Of a stretch of 64,000 nucleotides of DNA, positions 42,651-49,003 are shown piece after piece (the stretch's first letter is position 1; the number at the start of each line of letters is the position of its first letter). The notes below the pieces were generated by a model. The model ran no database searches. It was not told the origin of the DNA and saw only the letters and a program-made list of their open reading frames with translations. Made by a program: the position numbers and the translations under genes. The DNA is from a virus: positions 1 through 64,000 of the IMG/VR virus record IMGVR_UViG_3300032236_000109. One strand, written 5' to 3'.

Positions 42651-42730
42651 AATGCCCTCCTCGGCATCCTTGGTGCAACTCCTCATTGCACCCCCCTTTG
42701 GGAGCGTGAGTATACCGCTCCCATCTTTTT
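42651..42730 (+). ncRNA. Candidate small RNA with two anti-Shine-Dalgarno loops
   Basis: From the predicted start at ~42651 three hairpins follow: ATGCC/GGCAT with loop CTCCTC (42652-42667); GGTGCAA/TTGCACC with loop CTCCTCA (42672-42692); and an intrinsic terminator GGGAGCG/CGCTCCC (42700-42722) followed by ATCTTTTT. The two loops are exact complements of GAGGAG, the Shine-Dalgarno used repeatedly in the minus-strand operons. No reading frame of substance. Compact promoter-hairpins-terminator layout is that of a trans-acting small RNA; function is inference. Confidence 0.62.
42700..42730 (+). terminator. Intrinsic terminator of the hairpin RNA
   Basis: 7-bp perfect GC-rich stem GGGAGCG/CGCTCCC, 9-base loop, then ATCTTTTTA. 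Lies before the phasin-like gene, which has its own promoter. Confidence 0.75.
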
Positions 42731-42731
42731 A

Positions 42732-42740
42732 TGCTACAAT
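42732..42740 (+). promoter_or_regulatory. Extended -10 promoter of the phasin-like gene
   Basis: TGCTACAAT (TG-n-TACAAT) placed directly after the terminator. Predicted start ~42747, leader of ~27 bases with TAAGGAGAT before ATG 42774. No -35 box is obvious, as usual for extended -10 promoters. Confidence 0.55.
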
Positions 42741-42773
42741 TGCTGCATTGCAACATATCTTAAGGAGATAACC

Positions 42774-42914
42774 ATGTTTACATCTGAATTTGAAAAACAG
42801 TACAAAGATGCAGTAGCTAAGTTTGAAGTAGTAGCTGAGCATATTAAGCAAGCCAATGAGTTTTGGTTCAATGCTATACTCTCCAGCTTCAAGTCTTTCT
42901 CAAAGACTAAGTAA
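42774..42914 (+). CDS. Small phasin-like protein (46 aa)
   Basis: MFTSEFEKQYKDAVAKFEVV then AEHIKQANEFWFNAILSSFK: an amphipathic helical protein whose start resembles the N-terminus of short phasins, which coat polyhydroxyalkanoate granules in Burkholderiales-type bacteria. Strong AAGGAG upstream; a longer frame would run through the terminator. It is monocistronic, between its own promoter and the terminator at 42932. Very short, so the family link is tentative. Confidence 0.6.
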   Translation: MFTSEFEKQYKDAVAKFEVVAEHIKQANEFWFNAILSSFKSFSKTK

Positions 42915-42931
42915 TCGGTCTTAGACCGCAG

Positions 42932-42966
42932 GGGGTGAGCAGAAACTGCTTGCCCCTTTTCTTTTT
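42932..42966 (+). terminator. Intrinsic terminator after the phasin-like gene
   Basis: 11-pair stem GGGGTGAGCAG/CTGCTTGCCCC (two G-U pairs) with an AAA loop, then TTTTCTTTTT. A small CGGTC-TTA-GACCG hairpin (42916-42928) lies between it and the stop codon. Confidence 0.85.
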
Positions 42967-43011
42967 GTGTTACACTAATTGCGCAGATTGGAACTTTGGA
43001 CGGTTCCTTGA

Positions 43012-43140
43012 TGTTATAATCAGCCACGAAACCCTATACACATGGGGTCTGTCATAGTTTTCTTATGCTTGGTTCGTGGCTTGACAAACATAAGCGAATG
43101 TCCAAAACAGACTCCAGTTGTATGGGGTTTTTTCTTTTCT
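43012..43140 (+). ncRNA. Candidate small RNA 2 (extended -10 promoter to terminator)
   Basis: TGTTATAAT (43012-43020) is a perfect extended -10. Downstream are AGCCACGAA/TTCGTGGCT (43022-43030 with 43073-43081, 9 bp) enclosing ACCC/GGGT and CATA/TATG hairpins, a GACA/TGTC hairpin (43083-43102), and a terminator AGACTCCA/TGGGGTTT (43109-43130) plus a T-run. The 9-bp stem begins two bases after the -10, so a start at 43027 would cut it; an upstream extended -10 (TGTTACACT, 42968-42976) would include it. No coding frame. Exact 5' end uncertain. Confidence 0.5.
43109..43140 (+). terminator. Intrinsic terminator of candidate small RNA 2
   Basis: 8-pair stem AGACTCCA/TGGGGTTT (with G-U pairs), six-base loop GTTGTA, then TTTTTTCTTTT overlapping the stem end. 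Confidence 0.65.
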
Positions 43141-43386
43141 GCGGTCTATTCCGGACGCTTGAAACTTACACCAGCGGAATAGGTCTCAGCGCTACTGGGG
43201 GTTTAGTAGATGGAACAGCGCAATATCGGTGGCGAAGCTAGAGCCGATACTACGAACGTCTGGCGGGTGCTGTGGCTCCGAACGGGTAACAGTTGAAGGC
43301 ATCTAGGTAAGGCTAGGTGCGTTCACCAAACGGGTAACATGCGGCATTATAGTATTACATGTTATATACGGGTATATGAGGATAGT
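43141..43386 (+). promoter_or_regulatory. Multi-stem structured leader before the ParB-like operon
   Basis: 246 bases without a gene. Stems seen: CTATTCC/GGAATAG (43146-43152 with 43176-43182); CTACT/AGTAG (43192-43196 with 43205-43209) inside GCG/CGC; TATCGG/CCGATA (43224-43229 with 43244-43249); CTGT/ACAG (43270-43273 with 43289-43292); GCATCTAG/CTAGGTGC (43299-43306 with 43313-43320, one G-U). AACGGGTAAC occurs twice (43281 and 43329). Could be a structured leader, riboswitch-like element or part of a longer RNA; no known class recognised. Confidence 0.45.
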
Positions 43387-43572
43387 ATGGACATAAGAGA
43401 AGAAATCAAAAAAGCAACTGGGGTAATCCCCGATTCAGTTAAATACGGATCAGTGCAACAATCAATCAGGTGGAAAGAGCGGGCGATGAGTGCTATACGT
43501 ACTGCAGATAACCCAAAATCCACACAATATGAATTAAAAATGGCATTGGCATCACTAACGAGGAACGCATGA
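43387..43572 (+). CDS. Small hypothetical protein coupled to the ParB-like gene (61 aa)
   Basis: ATG at 43387 with GAGGA just upstream is preferred to an earlier ATG without one. MDIREEIKKATGVIPDSVKY, then a basic helical part (RWKERAMSAIRTADNPKS). The stop overlaps the next start (ATGA). No family recognised. Confidence 0.55.
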   Translation: MDIREEIKKATGVIPDSVKYGSVQQSIRWKERAMSAIRTADNPKSTQYELKMALASLTRNA

Positions 43573-44453
43573 AGTTATCCCAAATAACACTAGACACGAC
43601 CCTGCAAATGCGGGAAAAGATTGACGAAGAAGTAGTATCAGAGTATAGCCAAGCATTACTAGACGGCGCTAAGTTTCCGCCAGTAGTTTTATTCCATGAC
43701 GGTAAAAATTATTACATCGGTGATGGCTGGACACGCATTCTTGCTCATCAATTAGCGGGCTTTGAAATAATCAACGCTGACGTTCGCATGGGCAGCTACG
43801 ATGATGCATTTGACTACGCTCTCAAGGACGCTAACAAAGATCATGGACAAAGATATACCAACGCAGATAAGCGTAAAAAAGTATTAAAGGCAGTCCATAC
43901 TCCACGTTATGAGAAAGAGAGCAGCCGTAAGATTGGTGAGATCTGCAACGTGTCTCATGCTTTTGTAGCTAAGGTTCGTGAAGAGACTGGAACCAAACCA
44001 AACGTCATCAAGACCGTACAAAACGGTAAAGAAGTAATGATGACCAACACCAAAAAAGATATCAAGAAAGATGAGCTAGTTGAGGATCCCATTGAAGAGA
44101 ATCAAGTCATCACTGAGCTATCGCACACCGTACAAGAACTTGCGGAAGAGAATAAAAAACTTGAAGCAAGGGTCGCTGTGGCTGCGATGGACGCTACCGA
44201 AGAAGAGAAGTCTAGCGCACATCAAATTATTTCTGATCTACAAGAGCAAGTTAGAATGCTTGAAGCGGACAATCGAGTATTAAAAGCATCTCGTGATTCA
44301 TTCCAAGCCGAAGCATCTGAAGCTAAGAAGCAAGCTCTATATGGAAAGCGCCGTTACGAAAAGGCGGAGAAAGAAATAGAAGAGCTACGCAAAAAGTTAG
44401 CAGATATAAAAATGAAGTTGGATTTTGCAGAAGCAGATTTAGCAATACGTTAG
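43569..44453 (+). CDS. ParB/Srx-fold protein with helix-turn-helix and coiled coil
   Basis: 294 residues. N-terminal ParB-like nuclease fold: QMREKIDEEVVSEYSQALLD, FPPVVLFHDGKNYYIGDGWT, then ANKDHGQRYTNADKR. A HTH follows (SRKIGEICNVSHAFVAKVRE, ~115-140), and residues ~185-290 form a long coiled coil. Plasmid/phage ParB-like proteins of this sort bind DNA and some cut it or hydrolyse CTP; none of these is provable here. Position before the helicase suggests a role in replication initiation or gene control. Confidence 0.82.
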   Translation: MKLSQITLDTTLQMREKIDEEVVSEYSQALLDGAKFPPVVLFHDGKNYYIGDGWTRILAHQLAGFEIINADVRMGSYDDAFDYALKDANKDHGQRYTNADKRKKVLKAVHTPRYEKESSRKIGEICNVSHAFVAKVREETGTKPNVIKTVQNGKEVMMTNTKKDIKKDELVEDPIEENQVITELSHTVQELAEENKKLEARVAVAAMDATEEEKSSAHQIISDLQEQVRMLEADNRVLKASRDSFQAEASEAKKQALYGKRRYEKAEKEIEELRKKLADIKMKLDFAEADLAIR

Positions 44454-44586
44454 TTTTACGGGGGGAAAGCAGGTCGGCTCGGCGACCTTAAATAACCTGT
44501 AGGTATTAATTAAAAGTTAATGCTCCTTCACATTGTTAGTACCCCCACCCGATACCAAGCGGTTCTTGGCAGACAAAGGAGAGAAG
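44454..44586 (+). promoter_or_regulatory. Spacer with hairpin and third ACCTnTAGGTAT motif
   Basis: 133 bases between the ParB-like and helicase genes. AGGTCG/CGACCT hairpin (44471-44488) followed by ACCTGTAGGTAT (44495-44506), the motif also present at 42528 and 42561. TTAATTAAAAGTTAA follows. The AAAGGAGAG site for the helicase is at the end. May be a second operator or an attenuator. Confidence 0.45.
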
Positions 44587-46065
44587 ATGTTACAGTTGCG
44601 CCCGCACCAGCAAGAAGTAGTGGAAAAACTACGGGATGGGTTTAAAGCAGGACATATGTGCCAGTTGTTGTATGCACCGACTGGCTTTGGTAAAACAGAG
44701 GTAGCAATGGCAATTATGAAAGCCGTTGCAGAGAAGTATAAGAAGTGCGCCATAGTTTTAGATCGTATCGTTCTGGTCGATCAAACAAGCAGACGTTTAG
44801 ATAAATATGGGATCTCTCATGGGGTTATGCAAGCCGGACATTGGCGTGATAAACCAGAAGAGCATATCCAAGTCTGCTCATCTCAGACGCTAGAGCTACG
44901 CAAATCATTTCCAGAGATTGATCTATTGATCGTGGACGAGTGCCACGTCACCCGCAAGGGATTGGTTCAGTTTATTAAAAACAATCCTCACATCAGAGTG
45001 ATTGGATTGACTGCTACCCCGTTTACAAAAGGTCTCGGCGATCTTTATACCCACGTTGTTGGCGCTACTCCTACTGGAGAATTGATAGACAAGGGATGGT
45101 TAGTACCATTGAAAGTTTATGTTGCCAAAGAGATAGACATGACTGGCATCAAGAAGCGGGCTGGTGAATGGGCTGCAGAAGACGTAACCCTCCAAGGTAT
45201 CAAGATCGTTGGAGATGTAGTGGATGAGTGGCACAAGAAAACCCACGCCATCTTTGGTAAACCAGTAAAAACCATTGTCTTTTCAGCAGGGGTAGAGCAT
45301 AGTAGGGAGTTGGTAAAGCGGTTCGCAGATGCGGGCTATAACTTTGTTTCTATTTCCTACAAAGAAGATGACCAGTTCAAAAAAGACACTATCGAAGAAT
45401 TCAGTAAGCCTGACACTGATATTCACGGTCTTATTGCCACTGATATTCTCACTCGTGGTTTCGATGTTAGCGATGTTCTTATAGGCGTATCCGCCCGCCC
45501 GTTTTCCAAGTCCTTTAGCAGTCACGTCCAACAGATGGGTAGGGTTATGCGCTCCCATGAAGGTAAGACCTTTGGCGTTTGGCTAGATCACTCTGGTAAT
45601 TTTTTGCGGTTCCGTAATGACTGGGACAAGATCTTCTACGAAGGGGTTACAGAACTTAAGGAAGGCGGAGAGAAAGCTAAGAAAGAGCCGACAGTCAAAG
45701 AAAAGAAAGAAGCTATCTGCCCAGCTTGTAAGGTCTTATGGACGTTTTCTGGAAAAATCTGCGGCGCTTGTGGGTTTGAAAAGAAAAAGCCGACTGGCGT
45801 AGATATGGTAAATGGAGAGCTGCTAGAGCTGGTGGCTAACAATCAGAAGCTAATGATTGATAACAAACAGTTTTATGCTGAGCTGCTCTATTACTGCAAG
45901 GCAAAAGGATACAAGGATGGTTGGGCTGCCAATAAGTATCGAGAGAAGTTTGGCGTGTTCCCAAGATCAATCCCGCAAGATATTGCGCCGCCATCCCCAA
46001 GCACAATGAAGTGGATACAAAGCCGCAACATAGCCTATGCCAAGGCTAAGCGAGTAGCAGCATGA
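44587..46065 (+). CDS. Superfamily 2 DNA/RNA helicase with C-terminal zinc ribbon
   Basis: 492 residues from the ATG at 44587 with AAAGGAGAG upstream. Motifs: Q-type RPHQQEVVEKL, Walker A APTGFGKT (30-37), DECH (117-120), GLTATPF, then ATDILTRGFDV and QQMGRVMRS (motifs V/VI). A C-terminal four-Cys ribbon (C378, C381, C392, C395) follows. Resembles phage replicative or branch-migration SF2 helicases (UvsW/RecG-like use is possible). With the TOPRIM gene it makes the replication core. Confidence 0.88.
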   Translation: MLQLRPHQQEVVEKLRDGFKAGHMCQLLYAPTGFGKTEVAMAIMKAVAEKYKKCAIVLDRIVLVDQTSRRLDKYGISHGVMQAGHWRDKPEEHIQVCSSQTLELRKSFPEIDLLIVDECHVTRKGLVQFIKNNPHIRVIGLTATPFTKGLGDLYTHVVGATPTGELIDKGWLVPLKVYVAKEIDMTGIKKRAGEWAAEDVTLQGIKIVGDVVDEWHKKTHAIFGKPVKTIVFSAGVEHSRELVKRFADAGYNFVSISYKEDDQFKKDTIEEFSKPDTDIHGLIATDILTRGFDVSDVLIGVSARPFSKSFSSHVQQMGRVMRSHEGKTFGVWLDHSGNFLRFRNDWDKIFYEGVTELKEGGEKAKKEPTVKEKKEAICPACKVLWTFSGKICGACGFEKKKPTGVDMVNGELLELVANNQKLMIDNKQFYAELLYYCKAKGYKDGWAANKYREKFGVFPRSIPQDIAPPSPSTMKWIQSRNIAYAKAKRVAA

Positions 46066-46181
46066 GCTTTACCATATATCAACAAGACGGTCTTAAAGTA
46101 ATTCAATGGTTCAAGAATGCCGATGAGTTGCTTGCAAGTATGTTAAATAACCCTAAAGATGTTTACTGGAGAAATACATGA
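46062..46181 (+). CDS. Small hypothetical protein (39 aa)
   Basis: ATGA overlaps at both ends tie it into the operon. MSFTIYQQDGLKVIQWFKNA then DELLASMLNNPKDVYWRN: short alpha/beta, aromatic-rich. No family recognised. Confidence 0.45.
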   Translation: MSFTIYQQDGLKVIQWFKNADELLASMLNNPKDVYWRNT

Positions 46182-46447
46182 AGTTAAAAGTTACAAAGCC
46201 CGCAATAAAACATAAAGACGGCACGATTACCAAAGCACCTAATGCATCTTGGAATCACGATGAGATCATTGAAAAAGCTGGCAAGTCAGGTCAGCATGGT
46301 TTCATGTTATCCGATGGCACGTTTGCCACCAGAGCTAAGGCGGCAAAAATCGCAGAAGCAATCCATGAGGTTCCAAAGTCTGCAGGAAAGAAATTACACT
46401 CCCACGAATTGCGTCAAGCATTACATTTAAAAAAGGCAAAAGTATGA
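46178..46447 (+). CDS. Small basic hypothetical protein (89 aa)
   Basis: Lys/His-rich with a GKSGQHGFMLSDGTFATRAK segment and a C-terminal basic helix. ATGA overlap at both ends. May bind nucleic acid by charge. Part of the replication operon. Confidence 0.55.
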   Translation: MKLKVTKPAIKHKDGTITKAPNASWNHDEIIEKAGKSGQHGFMLSDGTFATRAKAAKIAEAIHEVPKSAGKKLHSHELRQALHLKKAKV

Positions 46448-46623
46448 GAAAAGAAAAAACACCTTACCATGATTTCCATATGACCCAAGAGCAAGTCGGC
46501 GATTATTTTGGTATCAGTCGTGCTGCTGCCGGACAATTAGAGACCCAAGCATTACAAAACTTTCGCAGAGAATTAGAAAAGCGTGGTATCAAGATGGAAG
46601 ATTTAATGGGGAGCATGCAATGA
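46444..46623 (+). CDS. Sigma-70 region-4-like helix-turn-helix miniprotein (59 aa)
   Basis: Residues 13-50 (MTQEQVGDYFGISRAAAGQL, then ETQALQNFRRELEKRG) follow the sigma-70 region 4.2 pattern: EIG..LGISR..V.QIE..AL..LR. There is no region 2 or 3, so it cannot be a full sigma factor. Short region-4-like proteins could bind a -35 element or the beta flap and act as a transcription switch. ATGA-coupled to neighbours in the replication operon. Confidence 0.7.
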   Translation: MRKEKTPYHDFHMTQEQVGDYFGISRAAAGQLETQALQNFRRELEKRGIKMEDLMGSMQ

Positions 46624-46787
46624 GAGACGGCGGCAAAGGGGATGTAAGACGTCCGTTAGTTGTATCAGAAGAGCAGTTCAACAATAACTGGGACGCTATC
46701 TTTAAAAAGGTGGTCAATGAGATTGTAGAAAAAGAAGCATTCAAAGGTGATGTTGGTGGAGTTCCATTGATCAAGGAAAAGAAATGA
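46620..46787 (+). CDS. Small hypothetical protein (55 aa)
   Basis: MRDGGKGDVRRPLVVSEEQF then WDAIFKKVVNEIVEKEAF: polar, helical centre, flexible ends. ATGA overlaps with the sigma-like gene upstream and the TOPRIM gene downstream. No family recognised. Confidence 0.5.
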   Translation: MRDGGKGDVRRPLVVSEEQFNNNWDAIFKKVVNEIVEKEAFKGDVGGVPLIKEKK

Positions 46788-47581
46788 GCTTTCAAGAGTT
46801 TGCACAGCAGCATGGTTTGATCATAGATCACTTGGTATCTGATCGTTGGACTAGGGTTCCGACTACTGATAAGCCGCAATCCCGCAATGGCTCTTACATA
46901 TTTGATGGAAACTCTGGAGCAGTCCAGAACTGGGCTATCCATGAGAAGCCGATTGGCTATCGTGGCAATCGTGACCCTCAATTTAGGGAAAAGATTAAAG
47001 TTGCACAAGTTAGCAGGGCAGAGGAAAACAAAAACGCCGCATCTAAAGCAGCATGGATTATGAATCAGGCTACCAAGAAAAAGCATAAATACCTAACGTC
47101 TAAGGGTTTCGCTAACTCCGAAGGCTATGTATGGAATGACAGTCTTTTAATTCCCATGAGAATAGATCAAAAACTCGTTGGTCTTCAGATGATTAAGCCC
47201 GATGGTAAAAAGACTTTCTTGCGTGGTCAGATTACCAAGGGAGCTGAGTATCAGATTGACGCTAAAGGCGCTCATATACTGTGCGAAGGGGTTGCTACTG
47301 GTCTATCCATAAGACGGGCTTTGAAAGCCGTTAATACCCGCTATACAGTCCATGTATGCTTCTCTGCTGGCAATATTAAGGCGATGGCTGCCAAGTATCC
47401 TGATTGCGTGATCGTTGCAGACCATGATCCAGTAGGAATTAAGGTAGCCAAAGAATCAGGACGTCCGTTTTGGGTATCACCTAACGTCAAAGAGGATTTC
47501 AATGACTATGAGCTAAGAGTAGGTGCTGCCGTTGCTGGTAAATCTCTTACTGCACTAGGTCTGTCGGTGGCTGCTGCGTAA
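46784..47581 (+). CDS. TOPRIM-domain primase-like protein
   Basis: 265 residues. An N-terminal part (FAQQHGLIIDHLVSDRWTRV, then a Gly-rich ssDNA-type strand GSYIFDGNSGAVQNW) precedes LIPMRIDQKLVGLQMI and a TOPRIM domain: LCEGVATGLSI with E168 and VADHDPVG with D213 and D215. Related to P4 alpha/phage primase N-terminal regions; no helicase domain fused, which is supplied by the SF2 gene instead. Converges with the next minus-strand gene, overlapping 35 bases. Confidence 0.82.
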   Translation: MSFQEFAQQHGLIIDHLVSDRWTRVPTTDKPQSRNGSYIFDGNSGAVQNWAIHEKPIGYRGNRDPQFREKIKVAQVSRAEENKNAASKAAWIMNQATKKKHKYLTSKGFANSEGYVWNDSLLIPMRIDQKLVGLQMIKPDGKKTFLRGQITKGAEYQIDAKGAHILCEGVATGLSIRRALKAVNTRYTVHVCFSAGNIKAMAAKYPDCVIVADHDPVGIKVAKESGRPFWVSPNVKEDFNDYELRVGAAVAGKSLTALGLSVAAA

Positions 47582-47738
47582 ACTCGTTGTTTACAAATAC
47601 GGTTTGATCTAAGTCATATAGGTTCTTGATAATGGCGTTCCCGACTAGAAATGACTGGCTGGGATCGCCTATGAGTTCCATACTAACTTCAATCTTGCCG
47701 TTTTTGCCGTCTTTGAGGTAGATAATTGTTGCGTCCAT
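47547..47738 (-). CDS. Small hypothetical protein, last gene of the right minus-strand operon (63 aa)
   Basis: MDATIIYLKDGKNGKIEVSM: short beta-rich, acidic. Preceded by GGAG. Its 3' end overlaps the primase-like gene tail to tail, and its 5' part overlaps the upstream 80-residue frame by 70 bases. No family recognised. Confidence 0.5.
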   Translation of the reverse strand: MDATIIYLKDGKNGKIEVSMELIGDPSQSFLVGNAIIKNLYDLDQTVFVNNEFTQQPPTDLVQ

Positions 47739-47911
47739 TGGTTCTCCAAAGCCTGACCCTCAATAAATAACTTGGGGAAGGTGTTTACTAATAGTTCTAA
47801 GTTAGTTTCATCAGCCAATAACGCTGCTTCTCCTATTCTACCAGCAAAACCCCCCTGCTTTATCAGTTTATGGATAACTGGAATTAGCTTGTTTCGGTCT
47901 ATATAAAGCAT
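47669..47911 (-). CDS. Small hypothetical protein (80 aa)
   Basis: MLYIDRNKLIPVIHKLIKQG, then GRIGEAALLADETNLELLVN: helical with a GEAALLADETNLELL core I recall in other phage small proteins. The C-terminal ~25 residues overlap the next gene in another frame and contain the 18-base leader repeat (47748-47765), so they may not be conserved. Confidence 0.55.
   Translation of the reverse strand: MLYIDRNKLIPVIHKLIKQGGFAGRIGEAALLADETNLELLVNTFPKLFIEGQALENQWTQQLSTSKTAKTARLKLVWNS
47748..47765 (-). repeat. 18-nt leader repeat, copy 1
   Basis: Minus-strand TATTGAGGGTCAGGCTTT. It lies just upstream of ATG 47738, as its exact copy at 50444-50461 lies upstream of ATG 50428. Confidence 0.6.
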
Positions 47912-47976
47912 AAAGCTATCACCATCAGACCAAATAAGAAGGTGCAGATAATGTCTTCAGATTTTAGTTCGTCCAT
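47899..47976 (-). CDS. Tiny membrane peptide (25 aa)
   Basis: MDELKSEDIICTFLFGLMVI then ALCFI: one hydrophobic helix with an acidic head. Overlaps the stop of the upstream gene and the start of the downstream one, in the tight style of this operon. Third peptide of this sort in the genome. Confidence 0.4.
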   Translation of the reverse strand: MDELKSEDIICTFLFGLMVIALCFI

Positions 47977-48163
47977 GTTTAACCCCTATTCCATGTGCTT
48001 GTTCAATGCGTTTAACAAACTCAAAGAGCTGAACTCGATGAGCATATTTGCGTGATACATCCATGTAAATTTGCATAATCTCGAACGGCTCAAGGGGTGG
48101 GGATACTTCAATATCCTCCATCTCCCTGAGACCATCAAAGAATGCTTTTTCGTTATTAGTCAT
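47957..48163 (-). CDS. Small acidic hypothetical protein (68 aa)
   Basis: The ATG at 48163 overlaps the upstream stop; longer in-frame starts would cover that gene. MTNNEKAFFDGLREMEDIEV, then IYMDVSRKYAHRVQLFEFVK: acidic first half, helical second half. No family recognised. Confidence 0.5.
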   Translation of the reverse strand: MTNNEKAFFDGLREMEDIEVSPPLEPFEIMQIYMDVSRKYAHRVQLFEFVKRIEQAHGIGVKHGRTKI

Positions 48164-48335
48164 TGTCCAGTTCTGATTCAATATCGGTAATCTCAGTATA
48201 TTCTCCCAAATCTCCGATGTCATTCCCAAATTCATCACTGGCTACATCTTCGGCTTCCCCGTAGTCTGGCGATTCTACAAAGTAGGTCTTTGACCCTCTA
48301 AAGTAAATAGTGACTGCGTATCCCTTCTGTCTCAT
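48156..48335 (-). CDS. Small acidic hypothetical protein (59 aa)
   Basis: Start overlaps the upstream stop (ATGA). MRQKGYAVTIYFRGSKTYFV then a very acidic half (GEAEDVASDEFGNDIGDLGE). Net charge strongly negative, a profile seen in DNA mimics, although nothing else supports that. Confidence 0.5.
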   Translation of the reverse strand: MRQKGYAVTIYFRGSKTYFVESPDYGEAEDVASDEFGNDIGDLGEYTEITDIESELDND

Positions 48336-48553
48336 GCGTTGATCTCCCTTCCATAGTCTGCGGGATCCATGTCCCTGATTACCATCATGGCATCTGCGTA
48401 TTGATAAGCTAGTTCAGCAGCTCCAATAGGGCTGGCACTTGTCCATTTGTCAATTACTTGCGTCAAAGCCTTGGCAGCAAAATAATCACGCAAATCCATT
48501 CCTTGCCATTTATCAATGCTGGCTGTGTTTACATCTATTGGAAATGCTTTCAT
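48332..48553 (-). CDS. LRDYFAAK-family small protein, copy 2 (73 aa)
   Basis: ATG at 48553 overlaps the upstream stop (ATGA). DLRDYFAAKALTQV and AAELAYQYADAMMVIRD match the family seen at 41589-41780. The two operons therefore share a paralogous gene. Function unknown. Confidence 0.62.
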   Translation of the reverse strand: MKAFPIDVNTASIDKWQGMDLRDYFAAKALTQVIDKWTSASPIGAAELAYQYADAMMVIRDMDPADYGREINA

Positions 48554-48834
48554 ACATCCTCCTCGCATCTGCATCCAAAACCATCTTTAGCTGGGCAGTT
48601 ATGTTTATGGTATTTCTCTCCAATCAGTTTGCCCGTATCCACTTTATAGTTGTGGGCTAGCTCATCCATAAGCCTAGATAAGCTATAAGCTACATCCTCA
48701 TACGCATTCATATTTAAAATGTCATGTATGCGTTGATAGATATACTTGGTGGCTACTCTGCTAGCTCCCCATCCATTGGTATCGTCATCCATATACTGGT
48801 CAATCTGATTTAAAAAGTATTCTTTATTAATCAT
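48550..48834 (-). CDS. Small Cys/His-containing hypothetical protein (94 aa)
   Basis: Helical (NQIDQYMDDDTNGWGASRVA, LSRLMDELAHNYKVDTGKLI), ending with HKHNCPAKDGFGCRCEEDV, a His/Cys-rich tail that could bind metal. Overlaps neighbours at both ends. Function unknown. Confidence 0.55.
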   Translation of the reverse strand: MINKEYFLNQIDQYMDDDTNGWGASRVATKYIYQRIHDILNMNAYEDVAYSLSRLMDELAHNYKVDTGKLIGEKYHKHNCPAKDGFGCRCEEDV

Positions 48835-49003
48835 GGCTCACCTCGTTGATGTCATCAATCTCAAAATCACCTTCTCCGCACTCTGTCCACTCAATCTCGC
48901 CTTGATCTTCTTGCACCATCTCTTGGGCTTCTTCTTCAGAATCAGCACGAATAAAGGTCTCATACCAAATTAACTGGCTGCAAATTACTTTGTAAGTATT
49001 CAT
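48827..49003 (-). CDS. Small acidic protein, E-rich paralogue 1 (58 aa)
   Basis: MNTYKVICSQLIWYETFIRA, then DSEEEAQEMVQEDQGEIEWT: a beta strand, then a very acidic helix. Similar in plan to 49847-50023 and 49277-49453 (strand, aromatic, acid-rich helix), a small paralogue group in this operon. ATGA overlap with the upstream stop. Confidence 0.55.
   Translation of the reverse strand: MNTYKVICSQLIWYETFIRADSEEEAQEMVQEDQGEIEWTECGEGDFEIDDINEVSHD

Noticed and set aside
43022-43081. Cloverleaf-like pairing read as a tRNA
   Set aside because: No T-loop GTTCRANYC, no anticodon arm of 5 bp with 7-base loop and no acceptor-CCA; I found no tRNA gene anywhere in the window.
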